15,310 nucleotides of DNA from an uncultured Clostridia bacterium (lineage in GTDB: Bacteria; Bacillota; Clostridia; Oscillospirales; Butyricicoccaceae): positions 1-15,310 of the forward strand of contig CANUCM010000140.1 of the NCBI GenBank assembly GCA_947856675.1. The letters run 5' to 3'. Positions within the stretch are counted from its first letter, which is position 1, and the number at the start of each line of letters is the position of its first letter. The position numbers and the translations under genes are program-made. Shown piece after piece: positions 1-7,460 of the stretch. The notes beneath the pieces are model-generated. The model saw only the letters and a list, made by a program, of their open reading frames with translations. It ran no database searches and had not been told where the DNA came from.

Positions 1-6
1 TTGTGC

Positions 7-112
7 TTCCCCCCGCAATTCCGCACAAAATCTCCCCGCTAAAATAGCGCAGGAAAAGAGAAGACCTAAGGTAATTCATGTTGCCTTAGGTCTTTTTTGC
101 GTTCTGGGGCGG
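7..112 (+). repeat. Structured leader/terminator element, copy A
   Basis: This stretch matches 14448-14546 (copy B). Both copies have TTCCCC, then a CGC, an AAATC block, a small hairpin, the purine run GAAAAGAGA, a terminator hairpin with six T, and GCGTTCTGGGGCGG. In copy A the small hairpin is CGCTA-AAA-TAGCG (37-49) closed by two further C-G pairs (35-36 with 52-53) across a two-base bulge at 50-51. The same architecture with different bases occurs in copy B, which argues for a conserved RNA rather than mere DNA similarity. No gene starts within 170 bases downstream. Its promoter, if any, lies left of the window. The family is not recognised; an ncRNA or an attenuator of a mobile element is inferred. 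Confidence 0.6.
62..98 (+). terminator. Rho-independent terminator (copy A)
   Basis: A perfect 10-bp stem, AGACCTAAGG (62-71) with CCTTAGGTCT (84-93), can be lengthened by three more pairs into the loop and is followed directly by TTTTTT. This is a strong intrinsic terminator on the + strand. Confidence 0.85.
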
Positions 113-283
113 TTTGCCGAGGAGAGGGAGCGGATCTGACTGGAAAGAGTCTATGTAATTTTTGCATTCAACATTCCTACCTAAAGCTGCAACGGCGGCT
201 GTTGATTTACTTTGCATTGGTTGCTTTGCTGCCCATTTTAACGATAATGGAATATTATATATACCGTGCAAAGCAGTACCCGC

Positions 284-411
284 ATGAGTTTGGATGAAAG
301 CTATGAGCAGCGTATTACCTATGCAGTGGATAAAATCGAAAACAAAGGCACGGCGAGCCTCGCAGAGTCGCGACCATCCTGATGCGCTTCTGCGAAGATG
401 TCGTGAAGTAA
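284..411 (+). pseudogene. Frameshifted small-gene remnant, unknown family
   Basis: ATG at 284 opens a frame reading MSLDESYEQRITYAVDKI and onward, which hits TGA at 380-382. The adjacent frame, joined near position 365, continues RVATILMRFCEDVVK to a TAA at 409-411. The join gives one sensible, charged, helix-prone sequence of about 43 residues, so a one- or two-base indel around 360-368 is likely. There is no ribosome binding site in front of 284. The product is not recognised; relics of this size are common in decayed mobile elements, which fits the neighbouring copy A element. A chance ORF pair is the alternative. Confidence 0.3.
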
Positions 412-444
412 AGATTGCTTCGGCTATTGCTGTAAAAACAGTAG

Positions 445-490
445 ATCAGGGCTGGCAGCCCGGGCGATTGCTCACGCTGCCAGCCCTGAT
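445..490 (+). other. 15-bp perfect hairpin
   Basis: ATCAGGGCTGGCAGC (445-459) is perfectly complementary to 476-490 across a 16-base loop. The sequence after it (TATATATTAC) is AT-rich but has no run of T, so it is a poor intrinsic terminator by the usual criteria. It could still end transcription of the remnant upstream. No other gene is visible in 113-744. Confidence 0.6.
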
Positions 491-553
491 TATATATTAC
501 TCTGGGATCCAATTTTATGAAAATATGTTTTAGATCAAATTTTTGTTTTGCTA

Positions 554-562
554 TGGTATAAT
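554..562 (+). promoter_or_regulatory. Extended -10 promoter upstream of the phosphatase gene
   Basis: TGGTATAAT (554-562) is a perfect extended -10 (TGnTATAAT). No good -35 is present 17 bases upstream, which extended -10 promoters tolerate. It would give a leader of about 175 nt before the ATG at 745. That leader has a 22-codon open frame (619-687) without a clear ribosome binding site. Confidence 0.5.
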
Positions 563-744
563 ATCTATGCCGTAAACCACAAGCACTTCTCCCAGTACAT
601 CAAATTTACACCAAATTTATGAACAGTGGTGTAGATCCTTGTAGAGTTATGGAGAGGGCAAAACAGAAGCTGCTTGAAACGTTCTGAAAATGCGGAAATA
701 TCGCAAATCAGACGAACATTTTCAAAAAACAGAGAGGAAAAGAA

Positions 745-1218
745 ATGGTAAAAATCCTGTTCGTATGCCACGGCAATATTTGCAGAAGCCCGATGGCTGA
801 ATTCGTCATGAAAGATCTGGTCAGAAAAGCCGGGTTGGAAAAGCAATTTGTTATCCAGTCCGCCGCCACCAGCAGGGAAGAGCTTGGCAATCCTGTCTAC
901 CTGCCTGCGCGGCGGAAGCTGGCGGAGCACGGGATCCGCTGCTCCGGCAAAACAGCCTGTCAGCTCCAGGCCAAAGACTACGGGGCATATGACCTGCTGA
1001 TCGGCATGGATCGTGCGAATCTGCACAACATGCGCCGTATTTGCGGCGGAGACCCCGATGGGAAAATGCATCTGCTGATGGAATATGCGGGACAGCCGGA
1101 TCGGGATGTGGCAGACCCCTGGTATACGGGCGACTTTGAGGCCACATGGCAGGATGTACTGGCAGGCTGTCAGGGGCTGCTGGTCCGCCTTATGGCAGAG
1201 AGCTTCGCAAAACCATAA
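745..1218 (+). CDS. Low-molecular-weight protein tyrosine phosphatase
   Basis: The product is a 157-residue cytosolic phosphatase of the LMW-PTP family, which hydrolyses phosphotyrosine (or phosphoarginine in some Firmicutes) through a cysteinyl-phosphate intermediate. The N-terminal P-loop VCHGNICRS gives the CX5R signature, with the nucleophile Cys8 and Arg14. The general acid is Asp124 in the C-terminal DPWY motif. Length and motif order match the family throughout. ATG 745 follows AGAGAGGAAAAGAA, an adequate binding site, and starts directly on the conserved MVKILFVCHGN. It appears monocistronic; a hairpin pairing 1202-1209 with 1226-1233 straddles its stop. ArsC-type arsenate reductases share the fold, but the HGNICRSPMAE loop favours a phosphatase. 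The substrate cannot be told from sequence. Confidence 0.93.
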   Translation: MVKILFVCHGNICRSPMAEFVMKDLVRKAGLEKQFVIQSAATSREELGNPVYLPARRKLAEHGIRCSGKTACQLQAKDYGAYDLLIGMDRANLHNMRRICGGDPDGKMHLLMEYAGQPDRDVADPWYTGDFEATWQDVLAGCQGLLVRLMAESFAKP

Positions 1219-1273
1219 CGGGTACTGCGAAGCATCCCGCGTCTTTTGCTGCGCTGTAAATCTTACCGAAACA

Positions 1274-1302
1274 TTGTTTTTAATTCTCCATTCCTGTATA
1301 AT
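1274..1302 (+). promoter_or_regulatory. Sigma-A promoter of the PIN-like gene
   Basis: TTGTTT (1274-1279), a 17-base spacer and TATAAT (1297-1302). This would start transcription near 1309, about 28 bases before the ATG at 1337. Confidence 0.75.
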
Positions 1303-1336
1303 GAGAGCAAATAAAGTTTTGTGAGGCGATGAGACA

Positions 1337-1990
1337 ATGTTCTTTCTGGTCGATCTGGAAAATGTCCATAATCCCGGCCTGTCCGGCGCAGACCAGCTGT
1401 GCGCAGAAGACTCGCTGATCCTCTTTTTCAGCGAATCATCGCGGAATATCGAGCGCCGCTATCTGACCGAGATCGAAAACGCAGACTGCCAGCTGGAAAC
1501 CTACAAGCTGAAAACGACCGGCAAAAATGCGCTTGACTTCTACATCGCTGTCCGCGTGGGTGAGATACTCTGCGCCGCGCCGGACGCGAGCATCGGGATC
1601 ATCAGCAAGGACAAGGGCTATAAAGCGGTCTGTGAATTTGTTCGGATGCGCGGCAAATCGGTCGGACGTGTGGTGAAATCCACGACCATCGAGGGCGCCA
1701 TTCTGGCGGCGGACGAAGCAAACCACCGCACAAAGCGGATCCAGCGGCAGGTGCAGACCGAGAACATAGAATCCTTCTATGCGGCGCATCAGGAGAGAAT
1801 GCGGATCCGCAGCAGACTGCGCGAACAATTCGCCGGGACCGAATACGAGCATATGCTCGCTGATATCCTTTCCATCGTTTTCGGAAAAGAGCATTCGCCC
1901 AAGGTCATCTATCTGGATTCCCTGCGGCACTTCGGCAGAAAGAACGGAACCGAAATTTACCGCAGGCTGAAAGACTGCGCCATTTTTTGA
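1337..1990 (+). CDS. PIN/NYN-like domain protein, putative ribonuclease
   Basis: The 217-residue product begins FFLVDLENVHN, an N-terminal strand carrying Asp6, Glu8 and Asn9 as in the metal site of PIN/NYN nucleases. The motif KTTGKNALDFYIA supplies Asp67, and ISKDKGYKAV supplies Asp92, giving the usual acidic cluster over residues 1-110. The rest (about 120-217) is basic and helical, without a motif that I recognise, and may bind RNA. Related stand-alone PIN-like proteins are common in Clostridia and are presumed RNases; the target is unknown. Start choice: GAGGCG (1322-1327) precedes ATG 1337, and the protein begins on the conserved strand. It has its own promoter and stands apart from galM, 43 bases downstream. 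Confidence 0.75.
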   Translation: MFFLVDLENVHNPGLSGADQLCAEDSLILFFSESSRNIERRYLTEIENADCQLETYKLKTTGKNALDFYIAVRVGEILCAAPDASIGIISKDKGYKAVCEFVRMRGKSVGRVVKSTTIEGAILAADEANHRTKRIQRQVQTENIESFYAAHQERMRIRSRLREQFAGTEYEHMLADILSIVFGKEHSPKVIYLDSLRHFGRKNGTEIYRRLKDCAIF

Positions 1991-2033
1991 GAACATAGGC
2001 AAAATCCGCATCAATAGACTGCAATAAAGCGAT

Positions 2034-3083
2034 GTGATAAATGTGGAAATCATCTGCACCCCCTTTGGACAAACTGCAGACGGACAGTCTGTGGAGCAAT
2101 ATACGCTGACCGACGGCGCCTGCCGAGCAGATATTTTGACACTGGGCGGCATCATTCGCACATTGATTGTGCCGGACCAACATGGCGTGCCGATCGATGT
2201 TGTGCTCGGCTTTGACTCTGTTCGAGCTTACGAAGCGCAGTCATGCTACATTGGCGCGCTGCTCGGCCGTTGCGCCGGACGCATTGCTGCCGGCTGCATC
2301 GCCATCACCGGACAGGAGTATCATCTATCGTGCAATGAAAAGGGGATCAACCATCTGCATGGCGGCTGTGTCGGCTTGGACAAGCGCATCTGGCGCGCCA
2401 AAGTTGAAGCAGACCGCCTTCTACTCCACTACGACAGTCCAGCCGGAGAGGAGGGCTATCCCGGAAATCTCAGTGTCACTGTCGCTTATAGCCTGCGGGA
2501 CGGTTCGCTCGCCCTTGACTATTCCGCCAAAGCGGATGCAGACACGGTTTGCAATCTGTCCAGTCACGCCTATTTCAATCTGGCAGGGCACGATGCGGGG
2601 GAGGTTGGTGAGCAGCTGCTGTGCGTCCACGCCGGACGCTATACGCCGCTCGGCGCATATAGCGCGCCAGATGGAACGATCGCATCAGTGAATGGCACAC
2701 CGCTCGATCTGCGTATCCCGCGCCCAATGGCGGACGGCTGGGACAGCGGTTTTGATCAAATCCGCCGCGCAGGCGGATACGACCACAACTATATTATAGA
2801 GGGTGAAGGGATGCGTCCTGTTGCCGTGGTTTACTGCGTTCAGACGGGAATCCAGCTCACTCTGCGGTCGGATATGCCCGGCGTGCAGGTGTATTCCGGC
2901 AACTCTATCGGATCAGATCTGCCGCGCGGAAAAGGCGGTGCGGTCTATGGCAAACGTCATGGCTTTTGTCTGGAGACTCAGTTCTGGCCCAACGCATTTG
3001 CCTGCCCGGGCTTTCCGTTGCCCATCCTGCGGGTGGGGGAGATCTGGCACCACCGCACCGAGTACGTTTTTTCCACGCGATAA
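2034..3083 (+). CDS. galM: Aldose 1-epimerase (mutarotase)
   Basis: GalM interconverts beta- and alpha-D-galactose in the cytosol, supplying the alpha anomer used by galactokinase. The family's catalytic signatures are all visible: NHLHGG (His107 and His109), SSHAYFNLAG (catalytic His178), GYDHNY (Asp250) and CLETQFWPNAF (catalytic Glu314, which acts as base). The length of 349 residues is normal. The start is uncertain: GTG 2034 gives MINVEI, whereas GTG 2043 starts at the conserved (M)EIICTPFG; neither has a good ribosome binding site. The gene converges on the alpha-galactosidase gene and shares a palindromic terminator with it. It is the only Leloir-pathway gene here on the + strand and is not co-transcribed with galKET. 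Confidence 0.92.
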   Translation: MINVEIICTPFGQTADGQSVEQYTLTDGACRADILTLGGIIRTLIVPDQHGVPIDVVLGFDSVRAYEAQSCYIGALLGRCAGRIAAGCIAITGQEYHLSCNEKGINHLHGGCVGLDKRIWRAKVEADRLLLHYDSPAGEEGYPGNLSVTVAYSLRDGSLALDYSAKADADTVCNLSSHAYFNLAGHDAGEVGEQLLCVHAGRYTPLGAYSAPDGTIASVNGTPLDLRIPRPMADGWDSGFDQIRRAGGYDHNYIIEGEGMRPVAVVYCVQTGIQLTLRSDMPGVQVYSGNSIGSDLPRGKGGAVYGKRHGFCLETQFWPNAFACPGFPLPILRVGEIWHHRTEYVFSTR

Positions 3084-3103
3084 AGGCGAAAATACAGCAC
3101 AAA

Positions 3104-3133
3104 ACACCGGCAAGACAATTGTCCTGCCGGTGT
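3104..3133. terminator. Bidirectional terminator between galM and aga
   Basis: ACACCGGCAAGACAA (3104-3118) pairs with 3119-3133 with a single mismatch, making a near-perfect 30-base palindrome midway between the two convergent stop codons. T-rich sequence follows on the - strand side; the + strand side is weaker. Confidence 0.75.
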
Positions 3134-3149
3134 ATACTTTGCTATGGAA

Positions 3150-5378
3150 TTATTGATCGGACGCCTGCAGCACAAAAATGCGGGAGTCAAAGTCGCAGCT
3201 TTTACGGTCGTCCGGCTGGCATTCGCCGGCAGAACCGTCTGTTGTGATCAGGCCGATGTGCATCAGCTCGTCGCCGTAGTGCGATTCCTTCCCGTCGACG
3301 ACATAGTCCAATGCAGGATCCAGACCTTTGAGCCGCACCCGGCGGTAGGGGCCGTTGACCTCATTGAGGAACTTGTAGTAGCCGACAATAGCCGTGCGCT
3401 TGTCCGGACTGACGACCATCCAGCTCATGATATTCCCGCCATCAAACGGCGACAGCAGGCGATAGAAAGTGCCGAACTGGATGACCGCGCGGTACTGCTT
3501 CATAAACGCGATCTGCTCGCGCACGAGCGCGCGTTCCGCTTCGGTCAGCTTGTTGAGATCGAGCTCATAGCCAAAGGTGCCGAAGAACGCCACGTTGGCG
3601 CGGGTCGAGATAGGCGTGGTGCGGAACAGTTGATGGTTGGGGCAGGCCGAAACATGCGCGCCGATCGCGCTGACTGGATAACAGTAGCTTGTGCCATACT
3701 GGATACGCATGCGCTCCACTGCATCCGAATCATCCGAGCACCAGCCCTGTGGGGCATAGTACAGAATACCCGGATCAAAACGGCCGCCACCCGAGGCGCA
3801 CGATTCAAACAGGATATGCGGGAACGCAGTGACCAGACGCTCATACAGATCGTATACGCCAAGGATATAACGGTGGAACACCTCGCCCTGCCGGTCGGCA
3901 GGCAGCGCCGCGGAGAAGCACTCGGTGATGCAGCGGTTCATATCCCACTTGACGTAGGATATCTTCGCGCCAGAGAACAGCGCATGTAACTGACTGAAAA
4001 TGCAGTCAACGACCTCCTTGCGGCTGAAGTCGAGCACATACTGGTTGCGCCCGTGGGACGCCGGACGGCCGGGCACATGGATGATCCAGTCTGGGTGCGC
4101 GCGGTACAGATCGGAATCCTTGTTGACCATTTCGGGCTCGATCCAGATGCCGAATTTCATGCCGAGCGCCTCAATCCGCTCGGACAGGCCGGCCAGACCA
4201 CGCGGCAGGCGCTCTGGATTGGGGGTCCAGTCGCCCAAACCGGCGGTATCGCTCGAGCGCGCGCCGAACCAGCCGTCATCCAGCACGAAGAGCTCAACGC
4301 CGTCCTCGTGCGCTGTACGCGCGATGTTGACCAGCTTATCCTCGTCGAAATCGAAGTAGGTGGCTTCCCAGTTGTTGATCAGAATCGGGCGCGGCTTGTC
4401 ACGCCATTCTCCGCGTGCCAGCCGGCTGCGGTACAGGCTGTGATAGGTTTGGCTGAGCGCATTTAAGCCGTCCGCAGTATAGACTATGACCGCTTCCGGC
4501 GCCTGGAACGACTCTCCTGCCTCCAGCTTCCAGTCGAAGCCGAACGGGTGGATGCCCATGAGCACCCGGGTGGTGTTCCAGGAATCGACCTCCGCCTGCG
4601 CGAGGAAGTTGCCCGAGTAGATCAGAGAAAACCCAATCGCTTCGCCCTTGTCCTCGTCAGCCGTCGGGCGCTTGAGGATGACAAAGGGGTTGTGGTTGTG
4701 CGAGGAGCAGCCGCGCACCGAGCCGACTGACTGGACGCCCTGCTCCAACCGGCGGTCCTTGCGCTGGCGCTCACGCGACCACGCGCCGGAGAAGTGGATG
4801 AAATCATAGTCGCAGTCTGGCAGATCCAGACACAGGCTCATCGCGCGGGTCAGGTGCAGCGGCTGACCGCCGGTATTGACGATGCGCGCCGAGCGTGCCA
4901 GAGCGTCGTACCCGGCGAACACGGTATACAGCAGCTCCACCTGTACATCTGCGACCGGGTCGCGCAGCAGGATGGACAACGTCTCAGCCTCGTTGTCCTG
5001 CTCACAGTAGGTGGCGGGCAGGCCGGTCAGAGCGGGCTTGCTGGCTGTGACCGTGTGGGAGACATACTGCAGATCGATCACGCGGTTACCGTTCGGCTCG
5101 ACCAGTTCAATGGCTGGCGCGGAAAAATCACCTGTGCCGTAGGTGGGGTATTCGCGCTTGATGTGGTCCATGGAAAACCGCTTATCGCCTTCGTAGACGT
5201 AGGCGGTCATCGGCCGGTGGTTGCATTCGAGCAGATGTCCAAACTCCTCCCGGTCTCGGACAGCCTTACCAAAGTAAAGCTGTCCGAGGTTGCCGTTGCG
5301 GAGGATCTGGAAGATGTAGCTCAGCCGACCGTTTGTCAGATGGAAGGTCTTGCTGGACGGATGATAGAGAATGCTCAT
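3150..5378 (-). CDS. aga: Alpha-galactosidase, glycoside hydrolase family 36
   Basis: The 742-residue enzyme hydrolyses terminal alpha-1,6-galactosyl residues from melibiose and raffinose-family sugars. It has the GH36 plan: an N-terminal beta-sandwich (about 1-320), a TIM barrel opening at PILINNWEATYFDF (331-344), and a C-terminal beta domain. The nucleophile is Asp479 in YVKWDMN and the acid/base is Asp549 in WCSDDSDA, at the same spacing as in the Geobacillus enzymes. There is no signal peptide, so it acts inside the cell on sugar taken up by the transporter encoded 42 bases upstream. Its start is the ATG at 5378, preceded by AAGGAA. Length, motifs and context agree; whether it is tetrameric or prefers raffinose or melibiose cannot be read from the sequence. 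Confidence 0.95.
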   Translation of the reverse strand: MSILYHPSSKTFHLTNGRLSYIFQILRNGNLGQLYFGKAVRDREEFGHLLECNHRPMTAYVYEGDKRFSMDHIKREYPTYGTGDFSAPAIELVEPNGNRVIDLQYVSHTVTASKPALTGLPATYCEQDNEAETLSILLRDPVADVQVELLYTVFAGYDALARSARIVNTGGQPLHLTRAMSLCLDLPDCDYDFIHFSGAWSRERQRKDRRLEQGVQSVGSVRGCSSHNHNPFVILKRPTADEDKGEAIGFSLIYSGNFLAQAEVDSWNTTRVLMGIHPFGFDWKLEAGESFQAPEAVIVYTADGLNALSQTYHSLYRSRLARGEWRDKPRPILINNWEATYFDFDEDKLVNIARTAHEDGVELFVLDDGWFGARSSDTAGLGDWTPNPERLPRGLAGLSERIEALGMKFGIWIEPEMVNKDSDLYRAHPDWIIHVPGRPASHGRNQYVLDFSRKEVVDCIFSQLHALFSGAKISYVKWDMNRCITECFSAALPADRQGEVFHRYILGVYDLYERLVTAFPHILFESCASGGGRFDPGILYYAPQGWCSDDSDAVERMRIQYGTSYCYPVSAIGAHVSACPNHQLFRTTPISTRANVAFFGTFGYELDLNKLTEAERALVREQIAFMKQYRAVIQFGTFYRLLSPFDGGNIMSWMVVSPDKRTAIVGYYKFLNEVNGPYRRVRLKGLDPALDYVVDGKESHYGDELMHIGLITTDGSAGECQPDDRKSCDFDSRIFVLQASDQ

Positions 5379-5420
5379 ATACGATTCTTCCTTTCTTCCG
5401 TAGAAAAGGGGATGGGCGGG

Positions 5421-6878
5421 TCAGTCCTTGTCAGCCTTGGATGCGTGCAGCGCGTTGACCTGACGGGTCAGCGCATCCAGACGGTCTCCCTTGAGCTTGT
5501 ACGCATACTTGAAAATCAGGAAGCTCAGGATGGCCAGAATAATCGGGATGACGAACATCAGCACGCGGATACCGAAGATCGTACCTGCAGACTGCATCTC
5601 GCCTGCGTTGGCCAGTGTAGCGTCGTAGCCGACGATATCCAGACCAATACCGGTCAGCAGGCCGGCGACTGCCATGGCGGCCTTCATCAGGAAGGTCTGC
5701 GCAGAACAGGTGACCGATTCATTGCGTTTGCCGAACTTCACTTCGCCGTAGTCGATGACGTCCGCGATGCAGCAGGTGGTCGTGCCGAGCGACAGGCCGG
5801 AGCCGAAGAAGATGAATGCGCAGCACAGAACAACCGCAAAGTAGTTGGTCGGGATGACATAGCCCGCCACGCACAGCAGCACCAGACCAAGAACCGGAAA
5901 GCCGCAGGCGAGGAAGTAGACCTTCTGACGGTCGATGCGGTGCGCGATAGCAGGGAACAGGAACAGGCCGATCATCTCAAAGACGATCGCAAAGCCAAAG
6001 ATTGCGTACAAGCCGGCGTCACGGCAAACTTCCTTGAAATAGTATACCGCAAAACCCTTGAGGATCTGGGTGCAGAGATTGAAGGTCAACAGCAGGCCGA
6101 TAAAAGCGACGAGCTGGTCGTTTTTGACAATAACAGAGAACGCTTCCTTGAGGCTGGTCTTGGTCGCCTTTGCACCGATCGTGGGCGGCTCCTTGACGTT
6201 GAAGACCGTGATGGCAATGCAGATGATGAACAGCACAACAATCGCGATGGCGGAGTAGGTGAAGCCGGTCTCGGAAATGTTGAAAACGCTGCCGTCATCT
6301 TGGGTCTGCATGACCGTGGTGTCGCCTGCCATGCGGTTGAAGAAGTCGATCATGTACAGGCCGAAGGTGCAGATCACAAAGCCGCCCAGCGACGCGCCGA
6401 TACGCGGTATGACAGAGATGGACTCGCGCTCGCGCGGGTTGGAGGACAGGTTGGGCAACCAGGACCAGTACGGGACGTCCATCATCGTATAGCTCATGCC
6501 ATACAGGATGTAGGTTACGGTCACATAGATCATCAGTTGGGTCTTATCCTCAATGCCGAAGGTAGTGAACGTCAGGATAAAGAACACCGAGTTGACCAAT
6601 GTGCCGATGGCGATCCAGATGCGGAACTTGCCGAAGCGGGTACGGGTGTTGTCCACGATCATGCCCATCATTGGGTCGTTGATCGCATCCCAGATGCGCG
6701 CTGCAAAGAACAGTACGCCGACAAAGGTGCCGCTCAAGCCAAGCGTATCCGTGTAGTACAGCATCAAGAACGCGCCGACCAGATTGACGATCGCATCCTT
6801 ACCGATCGCGCCGATGCCGAAAGCGTATTTTTGCCGCGCCGGCAGCCTGCCCGAGGTGTAGTTCTCTTTTTTACCCAT
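5421..6878 (-). CDS. GPH-family sugar:cation symporter
   Basis: The 485-residue membrane protein belongs to the glycoside-pentoside-hexuronide (MelB-like) branch of the major facilitator superfamily. Residues 61-69 read RIWDAINDP, matching the MelB segment that holds the cation-binding aspartates (Asp64 and Asp68 here), followed by the loop DNTRTRFGKFR. About twelve hydrophobic segments are visible, and there is no C-terminal IIA domain, so PTS-type control through the protein itself is not expected. The start ATG at 6878 follows AAAGGAG. It lies first in a two-gene operon with aga, so its likely cargo is melibiose or another alpha-galactoside. This substrate is inferred from context; GPH carriers for lactose or xylosides look alike. 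Confidence 0.9.
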   Translation of the reverse strand: MGKKENYTSGRLPARQKYAFGIGAIGKDAIVNLVGAFLMLYYTDTLGLSGTFVGVLFFAARIWDAINDPMMGMIVDNTRTRFGKFRIWIAIGTLVNSVFFILTFTTFGIEDKTQLMIYVTVTYILYGMSYTMMDVPYWSWLPNLSSNPRERESISVIPRIGASLGGFVICTFGLYMIDFFNRMAGDTTVMQTQDDGSVFNISETGFTYSAIAIVVLFIICIAITVFNVKEPPTIGAKATKTSLKEAFSVIVKNDQLVAFIGLLLTFNLCTQILKGFAVYYFKEVCRDAGLYAIFGFAIVFEMIGLFLFPAIAHRIDRQKVYFLACGFPVLGLVLLCVAGYVIPTNYFAVVLCCAFIFFGSGLSLGTTTCCIADVIDYGEVKFGKRNESVTCSAQTFLMKAAMAVAGLLTGIGLDIVGYDATLANAGEMQSAGTIFGIRVLMFVIPIILAILSFLIFKYAYKLKGDRLDALTRQVNALHASKADKD

Positions 6879-6992
6879 GGTGAATCTCCTTTCTTTTCTG
6901 CAGGGTATGGAAATGTATTTTGAATAAATGTCCTATTAACGCCGATCCTGCAGCATTTTTATCCTCAGAACGGACAAACATGCTGATTCGCC

Positions 6993-7030
6993 GTATTGCA
7001 CAAATCATGCGCGCTTAAATTGTGCAATAC
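6993..7030. promoter_or_regulatory. 11-bp inverted repeat, candidate operator
   Basis: GTATTGCACAA (6993-7003) and its exact reverse complement (7020-7030) flank 16 bases, so half-site centres are 27 bases apart. The repeat lies 115 bases upstream of the transporter start (-) and about 50 bases before the -35 of the 44-residue ORF (+). Such widely spaced inverted half-sites suit a dimeric activator or repressor in this divergent intergenic region. The regulator is unknown, and the sequence differs from the TTTA(C/G)TAAA sites near galK. Confidence 0.6.
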
Positions 7031-7078
7031 TTACAAATAAAAATCGATGTTCTGTGGACATATTCAACAAAAAATATA

Positions 7079-7106
7079 TTGACTATTTATGCGAAATAAC
7101 TATAAT
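7079..7106 (+). promoter_or_regulatory. Strong sigma-A promoter of the 44-residue ORF
   Basis: TTGACT (7079-7084), a 16-base spacer and TATAAT (7101-7106). This is one of the best promoters in the window. It gives a leader of about 67 nt that contains a small hairpin (7115-7133). Confidence 0.8.
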
Positions 7107-7179
7107 GGTATCTGTCAGGTGAACAGAACCTGATGAACAAAATCAATCGAATCGATCATACGAATGGAGGCTATCCCAA

Positions 7180-7314
7180 ATGAAGAACAAGTATTCTTAT
7201 TCTGAGAAGCTGGGTGCGCTGCTTTACAGCATGAACCGTATGAACACATATATGGGTCGTGTCACCGAAGCAGACCGTGACTGCATGGAAGTTCTGCGCG
7301 ATATGAATCGCTGA
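7180..7314 (+). CDS. Small 44-residue protein of unknown function
   Basis: The ATG at 7180 follows GGAGG (7166-7170) at nine bases. The frame runs to TGA at 7312, giving MKNKYSYSEKLGALLYSMNR and ending EVLRDMNR. The peptide is methionine-rich (seven of 44), has one cysteine, is amphipathic and has no membrane segment or signal peptide. A strong promoter precedes it and an intrinsic terminator follows (7361-7390), so it is a complete, probably well-expressed unit. It lies between the alpha-galactosidase operon and galT, convergent with the latter. I do not recognise the family. A role linked to sugar use is possible only from position. The alternative is that the transcript acts as an RNA, but start, stop, binding site and amino-acid composition favour translation. 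Confidence 0.7.
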   Translation: MKNKYSYSEKLGALLYSMNRMNTYMGRVTEADRDCMEVLRDMNR

Positions 7315-7360
7315 ACCACAGGCAGTATACACTTAGCAATTTCTTAACAAGGAGCAGATG

Positions 7361-7390
7361 GCGCTGGGCAAAAGCCCGGCGCTTTTGTAT
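7361..7390 (+). terminator. Terminator of the small-protein unit
   Basis: GCGCTGGGC (7361-7369) pairs with GCCCGGCGC (7374-7382) through nine pairs including one G-T, with an AAAA loop, followed by TTTTGTATTTT. Orientation is +. Confidence 0.8.
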
Positions 7391-7460
7391 TTTAGAGCTG
7401 GACCGGCGGGCGGATAAGGGGACGAACCGTGCCGCCGGCCCATGCAGTTCCGGATCGCGC

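Noticed and set aside
82..112. The 31-base repeat shared with 14516-14546 as attachment sites of an integrated element
   Set aside because: Similarity extends upstream through a structured region and terminator rather than ending as a clean core, and no integrase gene lies between the copies.
97..297. 66-codon frame just after terminator A
   Set aside because: Non-ATG start inside the conserved repeat tail, no binding site, and only a chance hydrophobic run.
565..1071. 168-codon open frame on the - strand
   Set aside because: It overlaps the phosphatase gene in antisense and its product is not protein-like in motif content.
3144..3989. 281-codon open frame on the + strand
   Set aside because: It is antisense to the catalytic domain of the alpha-galactosidase and has no family features.
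4794..6923. 709-codon open frame on the + strand
   Set aside because: It lies antisense to the GPH transporter and the 5' part of aga, has low-complexity charged composition typical of an antisense shadow in GC-rich DNA, and shows no motif or binding site.
7358..7417. Short ATG frame after AAGGAG
   Set aside because: The spacing is only three bases and the frame runs through the terminator hairpin at 7361-7382.
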